Assembly (NCBI GenBank): GCA_963728295.1
Contig: CAVSKB010000006.1
Location: 124,001-188,000 of the forward strand
DNA from: DATJKD01 sp963728295
GTDB lineage: Bacteria > Pseudomonadota > Gammaproteobacteria > Steroidobacterales > Steroidobacteraceae
DNA: 64,000 bases
Reading direction: 5' to 3'
Of this stretch, positions 1 through 9,364 are shown in pieces. The first letter of the stretch is position 1; each line of letters starts with the position of its first letter. A program made the translations under genes and the position numbers. The notes under the pieces are model-generated. The model searched no databases. It was not told the origin of the DNA and saw only the letters and a program-made list of their open reading frames with translations.

Positions 1-1155
1 CGCAGCGTCGCCGCCGACGTGCTCGATGCCTGTCGCGAGGCGATCCAGCGCAACGATCTCGTCCAGCTCAACATGGCATGCGCGCCGCCCGAATCTGCGC
101 CGAACCGGCGCTTGAACCGGCTGATCCGCGATGAATTGCGCGACCACCCGAACCATGCAGGCGAGATCGTGCTGCCGCCCGGCGACTTCGAGCTCCGGCG
201 ACAGGTCGCGCGCCGCGCGGCGCTGGCCGGCGCCGCGACCAACCCCGACGACATCGTGATTACGGGCGGCACTATGGACGCAGTGACGCTCTCGCTCGGC
301 GTGCTGTGCAAGTCGGGCGATACGATTCTGGTCGAATCGCCGACGTATTTCGGCGTGCTGCAGGCGGTCGAGCACCTGGGACTCAAGGTCATCGAGGTGC
401 CGAATCATCCCGGCCGCGGCATCGACGTCGACGCGATCCGGGGGGCCGTGGCCGGCCAGCGGCTCGCGGCCGCCGTGCTGATGCCGAACTTCAACAACCC
501 GTCCGGCAGCCTCACCCCGATCGATGCGAAGCGCGACCTCGTGTCGGCGCTGGCTGGCGCGGGAGTGCCGATCATCGAAGATGACCTGTACGGCGAGCTG
601 TATTTCGGATCGGAGCGTCCGGCGTCGTTGCGCGGCTTCGACGCGCAGGGGCTGGTGATTTCCTGCGGCTCGGTCTCCAAGACGATTGCACTGGGCTACC
701 GGGTCGGCTGGGCTATCACACCCATGTGGGCCCGCGACATCCAGCGCGCCAAATTCTTCACATCGGTCGCTGCGCCCACACTGCAGCAGCGGGTTCTTGC
801 CCGTTACTTCGCGAGCGGCGGGTACGACAGGTTTCTGACCGGGTTGCGGCGGATGCTCGCAGCAAGCGCCGAGCGGTTTCTCGACGCGATCGCGTCAAAG
901 TTCCCAACCGGCACCTGCGTCGCCCGCCCCGCGGGTGGCATGGTGCTGTGGGTGAGTCTGCCCCCGAGCGTCGACAGCATGGATCTCTTTCGCAAAGCGC
1001 TCGAGTCCCGGATCGGGATCATGCCCGGCATCGTGTTTTCCGCAAAGGCGGGCTTCCGTAACTACATCCGGCTCAACTACGGTTGCGGCTGGTCCCCCGA
1101 AGTCGCGGCGGCTATCGAGACTCTGGGCCGACTCGTCCGCAGGATGGCTAATTAA
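1..1155 (+). CDS. MocR/GntR-type aminotransferase domain, 5' truncated by window edge
   Basis: The frame is open to base 1, so the start lies outside the window. The visible ~384 residues form a fold-type I PLP aminotransferase. Counting from codon 19, the substrate/PLP motif PNFNNPSG is at ~156-163, the PLP-contacting EDDLYGE at ~187, and the Schiff-base lysine in SVSKTIALGYRVGW at ~221. The sequence resembles the C-terminal half of MocR regulators (GntR helix-turn-helix fused to an aminotransferase), so the missing N-terminus probably carries the DNA-binding domain. A free-standing aminotransferase is the alternative. It ends 13 bases before the cyclase gene and may be co-transcribed with it. 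The reading frame is uninterrupted. Confidence 0.85.
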   Translation, partial: RSVAADVLDACREAIQRNDLVQLNMACAPPESAPNRRLNRLIRDELRDHPNHAGEIVLPPGDFELRRQVARRAALAGAATNPDDIVITGGTMDAVTLSLGVLCKSGDTILVESPTYFGVLQAVEHLGLKVIEVPNHPGRGIDVDAIRGAVAGQRLAAAVLMPNFNNPSGSLTPIDAKRDLVSALAGAGVPIIEDDLYGELYFGSERPASLRGFDAQGLVISCGSVSKTIALGYRVGWAITPMWARDIQRAKFFTSVAAPTLQQRVLARYFASGGYDRFLTGLRRMLAASAERFLDAIASKFPTGTCVARPAGGMVLWVSLPPSVDSMDLFRKALESRIGIMPGIVFSAKAGFRNYIRLNYGCGWSPEVAAAIETLGRLVRRMAN

Positions 1156-1168
1156 AGGAAGCGCGATC

Positions 1169-1963
1169 ATGAGCACCCGGTACCAAGCGACGTTGTTTGC
1201 GGTCTTGGCCGCGCTGTCCATACAGGCGGATGCGTTCGACCTGGCCGGTCTTCGTATGGTTGACCTCGGTCATGCGTATGGCGAGGACACGTTGTACTGG
1301 CCGTCCCGTCCGGCGGCACGGTTCGAGCTCGAACGACTGTCGTATGGCGAGACCCCTGGTGGGTACTTCTACGCCGCGAACCGATTCTGCGCGCCCGAAC
1401 ACGGCGGCACTCATCTCGACGCACCGATTCACTTTGCGCGCGACGGCATGACGGCCGACCAGCTCCCGCTTACGCAGCTGATCGCCCCGGCGGTCCGCAT
1501 CGACGTGCGCGAGCAGGCCACGAAGGATCGCAGTTATCGTCTGCAGCCGGAGGACATAAGTCGCTTTGAACAGAAGTGGGGCGTGATCCGCCCTGGAACG
1601 ATCGTTCTGCTGCAGACGGGCTGGAGCCGATACTGGCCGGACCGTAAGGCGTATTTCGGCAGTGAATCCGCCGAGGACGCGAGCGGGCTGGAGTTCCCGA
1701 GCTATGGCGAGGAAGCCGCGCGCATTCTGGTGAAAGATCGCGGCGTCGTACTGCTTGGCGTCGACACCGCATCGATCGATTTCGGAAAATCAAAGGATTT
1801 CGTCGTGCACCGTCTCGCGGCAGCGGGCAATGTCGGCGGACTCGAGAACCTGACCAACCTGGAGCAGCTTCCTGAAACTGGTTTCCACGTGATCGCGCTT
1901 CCGATGAAGATTCGCGGCGGGTCGGGCGGCCCGGTCCGCGTCGTTGCACTCGTACCGCGCTGA
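1169..1963 (+). CDS. Secreted cyclase-family hydrolase (kynurenine formamidase-like)
   Basis: The 264-residue protein belongs to the cyclase family (PF04199), metal-dependent amide/ester hydrolases that include kynurenine formamidase. The metal-binding signature HGGTHLDAPIHF is at residues ~78-89, and the C-terminal part keeps the GVDTASIDFG-type strand. The first ~22 residues are hydrophobic and end near QADA, a likely Sec signal peptide, which points to a periplasmic enzyme. The ATG has a clear ribosome site (AAAGGAAG) 8-10 bases upstream, inside the tail of the preceding aminotransferase gene. The substrate cannot be read from the sequence; an aromatic amide (kynurenine-like) is possible given the anthranilate genes 50 kb away, but that link is speculative. 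Confidence 0.85.
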   Translation: MSTRYQATLFAVLAALSIQADAFDLAGLRMVDLGHAYGEDTLYWPSRPAARFELERLSYGETPGGYFYAANRFCAPEHGGTHLDAPIHFARDGMTADQLPLTQLIAPAVRIDVREQATKDRSYRLQPEDISRFEQKWGVIRPGTIVLLQTGWSRYWPDRKAYFGSESAEDASGLEFPSYGEEAARILVKDRGVVLLGVDTASIDFGKSKDFVVHRLAAAGNVGGLENLTNLEQLPETGFHVIALPMKIRGGSGGPVRVVALVPR

Positions 1964-2000
1964 CCCGCAGCTCTCATCGCAGCCTGCGCGAGCAATCCGT

Positions 2001-2360
2001 TCAGGGCGTCGCCGGCGGCTTCCCGTAGTTCACTGCGAGATAGCGTGCGATTGCGTCGACGTCGTCCTTCGGGATTGGCGCGCCGAACGCGTTGATCATC
2101 TTGTTGACGACCGCCGTCCAACCGGCGAGATCGAGGAACCGCGAATTCATGCGAATGTAGTCGAGGCTGTGACACGCGCCACACTGCGCCGTCTTCTCCC
2201 GGCCGGGCGCGTCCACTAGCTCGTCGGACGATGCGTAGGCGGCCGCTTTGGGCGGAACCCCTTGCTTCGGGCTGGATACCTGCGCGATCGCGGGTCGCGC
2301 CCCAGCGACCGCGACGACCACGGCGATGGCAACGTGCGTCCGTACACGGCGCCTCTTCAT
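2001..2360 (-). CDS. sorB: Sulfite dehydrogenase cytochrome c subunit (SorB-like)
   Basis: A 119-residue exported c-type cytochrome. After a signal peptide (residues 1-26, ending ARPAIAQ) it has one haem motif, CGACH, at ~64-68, and a short helix ending KPPATP. Its ATG overlaps the TGA of the molybdenum subunit gene by four bases (ATGA at 2357-2360), which implies translational coupling. A small cytochrome directly downstream of a SorA-type protein is the known arrangement of the periplasmic SorAB sulfite dehydrogenase, where SorB accepts electrons from the Mo centre. The frame continues upstream of this ATG, but that part is antisense-like and lacks a signal peptide, so this start was preferred. 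Confidence 0.85.
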   Translation of the reverse strand: MKRRRVRTHVAIAVVVAVAGARPAIAQVSSPKQGVPPKAAAYASSDELVDAPGREKTAQCGACHSLDYIRMNSRFLDLAGWTAVVNKMINAFGAPIPKDDVDAIARYLAVNYGKPPATP

Positions 2361-3616
2361 ACGACCTCGACACGGACACGCTGGATCACGTTGTGGTGAT
2401 AGCCGGCGGGATTCTGGATCAGCTGCTCGACCTGAGTCTCGCCGGCGCGGCTCGTCGCGCGTGCCATCACGACGTGTGCACCCCTCCCGACGGCAGAAAC
2501 ATGCAGTTCGAACTCCCGGAACGAGTAACGCCCGAGATCCTTGCCCAGCGTTGCCGGGCGCCAGGTCTCGCCGGCATCGATCGACACGTCCACCTGTGCG
2601 ATGCCGGACCCGGCGTCCCACGCGAGACCCCGAACCTCGATCGGTCGACCGCGCGGGATTTGCAGACCCGCACGCAACGACGTGACCAGTGAATTGACGA
2701 CCATGGTCGTGATCGGCTCATTCGCTTCCTTCACCTGGGACTTGAAGCTCGGCGTGCGGAACTTGCCGCGCGGGAGCCGATAGGCCGTGCTCATCCAGAA
2801 ATTGGTTTCGGGCGTCGGGGTCGCGCGGATACCGACCAGCGATTTGACCCAGTACGTGCCCGTCCAGCCGGGAACGACCAGCCGCGCCGGATAGCCATTC
2901 ATCGGTGGCAGCGGCCCCCCATTCATCTCAAACGCAATCAATGTATCGGGATCGAGCGCGGTCTCGATCGGTAGCGACTTTACGAAGTCCGGAATGCCGT
3001 CGAGCGCGCCGCGATCCGCCCCGTTGAATGCGACCTCGACCGCATCGCCCTTGAGCCCCGCGCGCGCAAGGACGTCCTTGACCCGCACGCCACGCCACGC
3101 AGCGTTGCCCATTGCGCCGACGCCCCATTGCACGCCGGGAACGTGCGGCTCGAACAGTCCGCGCCTGTTGCCCGAGCATTGGCATACGGCCGTGACATAG
3201 GCAGGTTCGAATTCGCTTCGCAGCTGCGCCAGCGTGAAGCGCTGCTCGTGCTGTACGCTGTCGCCGCCCACCGTCAGCGCCCAGCTCGCCGCGTCCAGTG
3301 CGGGTATCGAGGACAAGTGCCAGCGCACGAAGAATGCGTCGTTGCGCGTGATGGGCGTGCGAAAGTACTCGATCGGCGTCTCGAAGTTGGGTGGCCGCGC
3401 GGTCTTCCGGATGAGCGGCACCTTGCCGGGAAGCGCCTGCAGGTTCTGCTCGGCCAGCGTACCGTCAGGAAGCTCGGTGAAACCCAGCTCCGCCGTGCCG
3501 CCGATCGCGCCCGCGGTCACGCGCACGGGCATCAGCGCGAGCGCACCGGCTCCCGCTGCGCCCGTGAGCAGCCGGCGGCGCAACCTGCTCTCGGGAGCGA
3601 ACTTGATTCGCGTCAT
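2357..3616 (-). CDS. sorA: Periplasmic sulfite dehydrogenase, molybdenum subunit (SorA-like)
   Basis: A 419-residue member of the sulfite oxidase family. Residues ~11-35 form a Tat signal (RLRRRLLTGAAGAGALAL). The molybdopterin domain follows, with the Mo-ligating cysteine in CSGNRRG (Cys147) and the conserved PARLVVPGWTG and WVKSL segments. The C-terminal Mo-co dimerisation domain carries the typical DAGSGIAQVDVSIDAGETW repeat strand. The enzyme oxidises sulfite to sulfate in the periplasm and passes electrons to SorB, encoded in a 4-base overlap downstream. The start is well supported by GGGAGGG six bases before the ATG. The gene is intact, and the stretch between it and the TIR/TPR gene upstream is only ~50 bases. 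Confidence 0.9.
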   Translation of the reverse strand: MTRIKFAPESRLRRRLLTGAAGAGALALMPVRVTAGAIGGTAELGFTELPDGTLAEQNLQALPGKVPLIRKTARPPNFETPIEYFRTPITRNDAFFVRWHLSSIPALDAASWALTVGGDSVQHEQRFTLAQLRSEFEPAYVTAVCQCSGNRRGLFEPHVPGVQWGVGAMGNAAWRGVRVKDVLARAGLKGDAVEVAFNGADRGALDGIPDFVKSLPIETALDPDTLIAFEMNGGPLPPMNGYPARLVVPGWTGTYWVKSLVGIRATPTPETNFWMSTAYRLPRGKFRTPSFKSQVKEANEPITTMVVNSLVTSLRAGLQIPRGRPIEVRGLAWDAGSGIAQVDVSIDAGETWRPATLGKDLGRYSFREFELHVSAVGRGAHVVMARATSRAGETQVEQLIQNPAGYHHNVIQRVRVEVV

Positions 3617-3667
3617 GTTTGCCCTCCCTGCCCGAACGACGTTCCGAAGGCAAGCAGACGGCGCGGC

Positions 3668-5456
3668 TCAGCGTCCCTGCATCAGCTCGACGAACTCGGG
3701 ATTGTCGCGCAGCGACGCAAAGTCCGGATCGTTCCTCATCCACCCGAAGTTGGCATAGCCGGCCTCGATCGCCTGGCGCAGCGCGTCGATCGTCTGGCTG
3801 GTCTCGCCGAGGTTCGCGTACATGCAGGCCGCGTTGTAGTGCATGACCGGGTCGCCCGGGCTCAGCTCCAGCGCCTTGGCGCATTCCTGCAGCGCCTCGT
3901 CCTTGCGCCCGATCCGGCCGAGCTGGTTTGCGTAAATCAGGCGAGCACGGGAGTCGTCCGGGTTCTGGAGCAGGTAGTTCGGAAACAGCTGCAGCAACTG
4001 GCTGTAGACGACCTCAGCTTCCTCCTTCCGCGCCAGCCCCATGAGGGTCTGCGCGAGATCCACGTGGCCGGCGTAAAACCCTGGCTTGATCTCCGCGACT
4101 CGCCGGAACAGCTCGAGAGCCTGATCGAGCTTGCCCTCCGTGAAACAGATGCGCCCGAGCGTCCAGTGTGCGATGAAGTCGTCGGGGTCGATTTCGATCG
4201 CCTTCTTGCACGACGCAGCTGCTTCGTCGAACTTGCCCCAGAGGAAGTAGGACAATCCCATGGCCCGGTAGGCTTCGGGCAGGTTGTTGTCGTACATCAG
4301 CGCCTTGAAGCTGAGTTCCTGGGCCTTTTCCCGGAACTTTTCCTGCCGCGAGAATTGCTGATACACCTGCCCGTAGGCACTCGAGCACCCCGCGTATGCG
4401 GCCGCGAAACGCGGGTCGAGCTCGATGGCCTTCTCGAAGAGCTGGATCGCGTACTCGCTGCTGCGCTTGGTCAGGCGGTACAAGTGTTCCTGGCCGCGCA
4501 GGTAGAGGTCATAGGCCTGTGCGTTGACGGTCTGCCGCTTGGTCAGCGAAACCTTTTCCGAGAAACTCAGCTTGAGCTTGAGCGCCTCGACGATTTGTTG
4601 CGCAACCTGCTCCTGGATGTCGAAGATGTCGTCGAGCTTGCCCTTGTACGTGTTGCCCCAGAGCTGCCGGTTGGTCGCGACGTCGACGAGTTGAACGGTG
4701 ATTCGCACGGAATCGTGGAACCGCCGCACGCTGCCGCCGACGATATACCGCGCGTTGAGCTCGTTGCCGACCGCGCGGATGTCCTGTACCCGCCCCTTGT
4801 ACTGCATCGTGGCCCAGCGTGAGACCAGCTCGATCTCCCTGACCAGTGAGAGCCGGGCGATCAGCTCGTCGGTCAGCCCGTCGCTGAAGTAATCGGTCTC
4901 CTGGTCGGGACTGATGTTGTCGAACGGGAGCACGGCCAGCGCGCCTGGCTCGATGGCATGTTCGGTGCCCTGTGCGGCAGGCGTGCTCGCTGACGTGCAC
5001 GGAACGAGCATCGATGCCCGGTGTCGCCGCTGCGAGTGACTGCGCGACGCTTACGCCCAGCGTCTGAAGCGAGCGCAGCACGGATTTCAAGTTCTGATCC
5101 GGATCGCCCCGGGAGTAGTCGATGTGCTGTATGCCGGCGAGCGGGTACTTGAGGCTCGACGGAATGGTGATCTGCTCGAGAAGGACGGGGAGGATGTGTC
5201 CCTTCCGCTCACTGGTCAGCATGACCTCCTTGGCCACGTTGTGCGAGCGGCCCGCCGACTCCGTAATCATCAGCAGCAGGACCTTTGCACTGTCGAGGGC
5301 ATTGACGATCGCCTCGCCCCAGAGCGCCGCGCCGTCGATCCCGCTCTGGTCGATCCAGACGCTGACACCCGCGTCACGCAGCTTCGCCACGAGCTCGAGA
5401 ACGCGATCCTTGTCCTCGCGCGAATAGCTGATGAATACGTCGGCCGACTGAGTCAA
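3668..5456 (-). CDS. TIR / TolB-N / TPR repeat protein, frameshifted
   Basis: Two frames together encode one ~595-residue protein. The N-terminal frame (5456 to ~5015) is a TIR_2 domain starting with ADVFISYSREDKDRV, with SVWIDQSGID and a glutamate in the HNVAKEVML helix where TIR NADases place their catalytic Glu. The second frame (~5015 to 3668) has a TolB-N/FlgO-like domain (LAVLPFDNISPDQE, DYFSDGLTDEL, RYIVGGSVRR) followed by about six TPRs. The join near 5011-5030 needs one extra base to be skipped, so I treat it as a frameshifted single gene. The start is TTG at 5456 with AGAAGGG upstream. In this family the TolB-N/TPR part usually sits behind a sensor or effector domain such as TIR, adenylate cyclase or CadC-type HTH. 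The role here is unknown. Confidence 0.78.
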
Positions 5457-5614
5457 CGGCGACCCTTCTTATGTTCAACGCCCCGGCGCGGCGAATCATC
5501 TGGCCGGCGGTTCCCCTTAGCTGCTCAAGGCTAGCTCATCACCCTGTACTTGAGAAGGATTCGGGGTCTGCTGCGGGGGAAGAAGAGGCCCGGGCGGCGG
5601 TCGCCCCTCCCCGT

Positions 5615-6644
5615 TCAGGCCAGGTACCGGGCCTCTGGCCCGAGCAGGTAGTCGACGATATCTCCGACGCCGTCGCGGATCGGATCGACGCACGGCACGC
5701 CCATGCTGGAGGCGATGGCCTGCCTGCATTCGGAAGCTGCTTCGTAGGACATCTTCGACGTATTGACACTTACGCCCACGCAGCGCGCGCGCGGGTTTGT
5801 CAGCCGCGCCGCGGCGAGGTGACGCTCCGCGCAAAGGGCGACGTCTGGGACCGGAAATCCCGGCATCTCGTCGAGCTCCCGGCGCAGCGGATCGTGGCAC
5901 ACGACAAGGGCATCGGGCTGCGTGCCGTGGATGAGCCCGAGCGTGACACCCGCGTACGAAGGATGAAGGAGCGATCCCTGGCCTTCGACGACGTCCCAAT
6001 GTTCGGCCTGATTGGCGGGCGACAGCTCCTCGGCCGCTCCGGCGATGAAATCCGCGATCACCGCATCGATGACGATGCCACGTCCGCTGATCAGGAGCCC
6101 GGTCTGGCCGGTGGCGCGGAAATCGGAAAGCTCGCCACGGCGGCGCAGCTCGCGGTCGATCGCGAGCGCGGTGTACTTCTTGCCGACGGCGCAATCGGTC
6201 CCCACCGTCAGCAGCCGCTTGCCGGCCCTCTTGCGACCGGTGCCCACCTGAAACGAGCCACGGGGCTGGCGCACGTCGTGCAACGCGACACCCGCGCGCC
6301 GCGCCGCCGCCGCGAGCGGCGCGAGGTCGGCGAGACGCTGGTGCAGACCCTGCCGCGATGTCGAGCCCGGCTTCGGCAGCCGCGAGCAAGGGCGGCAGCC
6401 AGCTCTCCGCGATGTAGCCGCCGCTGTTGGCGACGCCGATGACCATCGTCCGCGCGCCTCGCGCGCGCGCCTCGGCCGGCGTCAGGTCCTCGAGCCCGAG
6501 GTCGACACCCCGCGGCAGCAGGCGCAGCTGCCCGACGCAGTCCTCGCGGCACCAGTCCCGGATGCCGAAGGCCGTCTTCGCCGAAAGCTCGTCCTGAACG
6601 TCGCCGAGAAAAAGCAGGTAGGGCCTGGGGATGTCGACGATCAT
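5615..6644 (-). CDS. dgcN: DUF1611 protein, D-glutamate N-acetyltransferase DgcN-like, frameshifted
   Basis: A ~343-residue DUF1611-family protein. The N-terminal part (YLLFLGDVQDELSAKTAFG, MVIGVANSGGYI) is in one frame. The C-terminal P-loop-like part (TVGTDCAVGKKYTAL, VVEGQGSLLHPSYAGVTL) is in the next frame. The frames join cleanly if one G is removed from the GGG at 6348-6350 (minus strand). DUF1611 proteins have been shown to be D-glutamate N-acetyltransferases (DgcN) acting with the racemase DgcA, whose gene lies directly upstream and overlaps. The ATG at 6644 overlaps the dgcA stop by four bases, so I prefer it to the GTG at 6653. It is the last gene of the deacylase-dgcA-dgcN operon. 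Confidence 0.8.
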
Positions 6645-7633
6645 TCGGACCACCCCCAGAAGCCGCCTTCCGGCGGGTGCACGGTGCTCCCGACGTAGCG
6701 CAGCCCGCCGGTCCGATCCCTGCCGAGCATCAGCGGGCCGTCGAGGTCGACGTGCTCGGCCTGCGAGGCGAGCAATAGCGCGGGCGCCATCGCGAGCGAG
6801 GTGCCCAGCATGCAGCCGACCATGAGCCGCAGTCCCTCGCGCCGCGCCGCCGCGATCGAGAGCAGCGCTTCAGTCAGACCTCCGGTCTTGTCGAGCTTCA
6901 CGTTGACCATGTCGTATCTGCCGACAACCGCGCTCAAGCTGCTGCGGTCTAGAAAGCTCTCGTCGGCGCAAACAGCAATCGTGTGCTCGACGCCGCGCAG
7001 CGCATCATCCGAACCGCGCGGCAGCGGCTGCTCGAGCATCTCGACACCATTTCGCTCGCAGGTCTCGATCACCTCCTGGAGTAGATCGGGCGACAGCGAG
7101 CCGTTGGCATCCGCGATCAGCGTGGCGCGCGGCGCGGCGTTGCGCACGGCTTCGACGCACTCGCTGGCCCGCGCACCCTCGAGCTTGATCTTCAGCAGCG
7201 GACGCGCGGAATTGCGGCGTGCGTCGTCGGCCATCTGCGGAGCGGGGCCGGCGCGAAGCGTATACGCGGTCGTCGTCGGCCGCGGCGGGGGCAAGCCCGC
7301 CAGGCTCCACACCGGTACCTGCGCGATCCTGCTCTCGAGGTCCCAGAGCGCACAGTCGAGCGCGCTGCGTGCGGGGCCGGCCGGCAGCAGTTCCAGCAGA
7401 TCCTCGCGACCCGCACCGCGCTCCACCGCGTCGCGCGCCTGCTCGATCTCCTGGAGCACGTTCACGCGGCCGGTCGCCAGCAGGTCGTCACGCTCGGTCT
7501 CACCGCGGCCGACGTGCCCCCGATCACCGATCTCGACGACGATCAGCTGAGTGTCTCGCTGCACCAGGCCGGCGATGACGAACGGCTCGTCAAGCGTCCA
7601 CAGCTCCGTCCGGCAGCGGAGCTCGCGTCGCAT
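6641..7633 (-). CDS. dgcA: Enolase-superfamily N-acetyl-D-glutamate racemase / dipeptide epimerase (DgcA-like)
   Basis: A 330-residue enolase-superfamily enzyme of the muconate-lactonising/dipeptide epimerase type. The catalytic lysine motif LLKIKLEG is at ~147-154, metal ligands are in ADANGSL, EQPLP and CADESF, and the second catalytic lysine is in MVNVKLDKTGG. This Lys-x-Lys/Lys arrangement racemises the alpha-carbon of N-acylated amino acids or dipeptides. Next to a DUF1611 gene it is best read as DgcA, which converts N-acetyl-D-glutamate to N-acetyl-L-glutamate. An L-Ala-D/L-Glu epimerase is the main alternative. Its ATG overlaps the deacylase stop (TGATG at 7631-7635), and its stop overlaps dgcN. 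The frame is intact. Confidence 0.83.
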   Translation of the reverse strand: MRRELRCRTELWTLDEPFVIAGLVQRDTQLIVVEIGDRGHVGRGETERDDLLATGRVNVLQEIEQARDAVERGAGREDLLELLPAGPARSALDCALWDLESRIAQVPVWSLAGLPPPRPTTTAYTLRAGPAPQMADDARRNSARPLLKIKLEGARASECVEAVRNAAPRATLIADANGSLSPDLLQEVIETCERNGVEMLEQPLPRGSDDALRGVEHTIAVCADESFLDRSSLSAVVGRYDMVNVKLDKTGGLTEALLSIAAARREGLRLMVGCMLGTSLAMAPALLLASQAEHVDLDGPLMLGRDRTGGLRYVGSTVHPPEGGFWGWSE

Positions 7634-9111
7634 CAGCGCGCTCCGTTGCCCCGGACCGCCTGACCGGGGAACGCGCCGTCGACGAGTCGGGAGTCGTGAA
7701 CCACCGGCACGCCATTGACGATCACGTGCACGAAGCCGCGCGACGGCTTATCGGAGTCACCGAACACGGCGCGGTCCGCCACCGCGGCAGGATCGAAGAC
7801 CGTGAGATCGGCATCGGCGCCCGTCTGCACGCGACCCTTGCGCTTCATGCCGTCCGCAACCCGCTCGAGACGTCTTGCCGGCAGGTAGCTCAGCCGTGCG
7901 ATCGCGTCATTGAGCGTCAGGATCTGCCTCTCGCGTACGTAGCGTCCGAGCACGCGCCCGTTCGTGCCGGCGCCACGCGGATGCTCGTTTCCGGTCTCGA
8001 TGTCACCCGCATCGGAAACGATCATCACCCCGGGGCGCGTCAGCGCCGCCTCGATTGCCGACTCCGGTATGCCCTGCCCGACGACGCTCTGCTGCTCGGC
8101 GCGATATTTCTCGAAGGTCGCTGCCGTGACCACCTCGCCAGTGCTCGCGAGCGTCAGATCGTCATAGTCGATCTCGTAGCGCTGCTGCCAGCCGGGCTCG
8201 AACAGCGGCTCTTCGAGACCGGTCGACCACGCCGTATAGGGGTACACCTCGGTCGTCACGTCGACGCCCCGCGCGCGCGCCGAATCGATGATGTCGAGCA
8301 CGATCGGGGTCTTGCTCAGGTTCATGCTCGTGACGTGGCAGATGTGGATCGGTGCGCCCGTGATGGCCGAATCCGCGACGAGCTCCTGCACGGCCTCGAG
8401 CCAGGTCCCCGGCGCGACCATCGATCCGTAACGCTGATGCGAGAAGACCATCGTCTGCCGCGACGCCGCAAGCTCGAACACCCGCAGCCCCTCCAGGTGG
8501 CTGGTCCCCGGCATGTAATCGGGCATGTAACCAATGCCGATGCCGCCTTCGTCGAGTGCCCGCGAGAGCTCCGCGATCACGATCACGATCTGCTCGGGCG
8601 TCGAAGGCTCGCTGGCGAACTGCGACGGTGGCGTGTCGTCGTCGATCTTTCGTTGCAGGGTGCGCGCGATGGCCAGGCGTCGCGCGTCGTAGTGGCCGGC
8701 CGAGGCGCCGAAGTTGAAACGTGACTTTCCCGTGTGACCTGCCAGCCACTCGTCCGGCCTGAGCACGCCCCCTTCCAGCTCGAGCGCCGTCGTTACGCCG
8801 TCGAGCACGCGCAGCTCCTGAGAGTGCGGGGCGAAGGCATGATTGTGCAGATCGATGAACCCGGGCGCGACGACCAGGCCGCGCGCATCGATCACGCTCG
8901 CGCCGTCGAGCGGCGCTTCGGTCACGGCGGCGATGCGATTGCCGCGGATCCCGACGTTGCGTACGCCGTCGAGACCGCTCTGCGGGTCGATGACGCGCCC
9001 ACCCTGGATTACGAGGTCGAACCGATCATCGGCCCCCTGCGCGGTTGCGCAGCCGGCGACCATCAGCGCCACCACCAGGAGGCGCGCCGCGGTTGGCAGT
9101 GACATCGTCAT
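7633..9111 (-). CDS. N-acyl-D-amino-acid deacylase-like amidohydrolase, lipoprotein
   Basis: An amidohydrolase-superfamily enzyme of ~492 residues. The metal motif is VVAPGFIDLHNHAF (HxH) near residue 75-85, followed by IHICHVTSMN and a late aspartate in MIVSDAGD; the C-terminal RGFVHVIVNGVPVV strand is typical of the family. The N-terminus (LLVVALMVAGC) is a lipobox, so the protein is probably a lipoprotein facing the periplasm. ATGs at 9105, 9111 and 9123 all fit and none has a strong ribosome site. Its 1-base overlap with dgcA places it first in an operon for N-acyl-D-glutamate or related D-amino acid derivatives. The exact acyl group and amino acid are inferred. Confidence 0.83.
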   Translation of the reverse strand: MTMSLPTAARLLVVALMVAGCATAQGADDRFDLVIQGGRVIDPQSGLDGVRNVGIRGNRIAAVTEAPLDGASVIDARGLVVAPGFIDLHNHAFAPHSQELRVLDGVTTALELEGGVLRPDEWLAGHTGKSRFNFGASAGHYDARRLAIARTLQRKIDDDTPPSQFASEPSTPEQIVIVIAELSRALDEGGIGIGYMPDYMPGTSHLEGLRVFELAASRQTMVFSHQRYGSMVAPGTWLEAVQELVADSAITGAPIHICHVTSMNLSKTPIVLDIIDSARARGVDVTTEVYPYTAWSTGLEEPLFEPGWQQRYEIDYDDLTLASTGEVVTAATFEKYRAEQQSVVGQGIPESAIEAALTRPGVMIVSDAGDIETGNEHPRGAGTNGRVLGRYVRERQILTLNDAIARLSYLPARRLERVADGMKRKGRVQTGADADLTVFDPAAVADRAVFGDSDKPSRGFVHVIVNGVPVVHDSRLVDGAFPGQAVRGNGAR

Positions 9112-9192
9112 AGGAACCGGCATTCTGCCATTGGACCGCGGGCGTCGCAGTCGGTCGACAGCTTCACCGCTGTCCGCTGGAGGCGATGACCT

Positions 9193-9218
9193 CATTCCCC
9201 TAGGCGGCATTCCCCTAG
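9193..9218. repeat. Tandem 11-bp direct repeat in the divergent intergenic region
   Basis: CATTCCCCTAG occurs at 9193-9203 and again at 9208-9218, a 15-base period. The pair lies ~80-100 bases upstream of the D-glutamate operon (minus) and ~150 bases upstream of the small Cys-rich gene (plus). Closely spaced direct repeats in a divergent promoter region often bind a regulator; here that is inference only. Confidence 0.4.
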
Positions 9219-9364
9219 CGCGGCAACCGATATGGCGCTTCGACCGGAAATTATTGCCGGTGGACATGAACGTATTGCCCTGCCCGGCTCGTCAAAACTC
9301 CTCAGCGAGCATGGCATGCGGCTTGCTTGGTTGAGCTCGACCCAAACAGCCGAGGAATCAAGCG

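Noticed and set aside
3128..4822. A 564-codon plus-strand open frame
   Set aside because: It lies antisense to sorA and the TIR/TPR gene, both with clear family motifs, and has no recognisable domain of its own. GC-rich codon bias creates such shadows.
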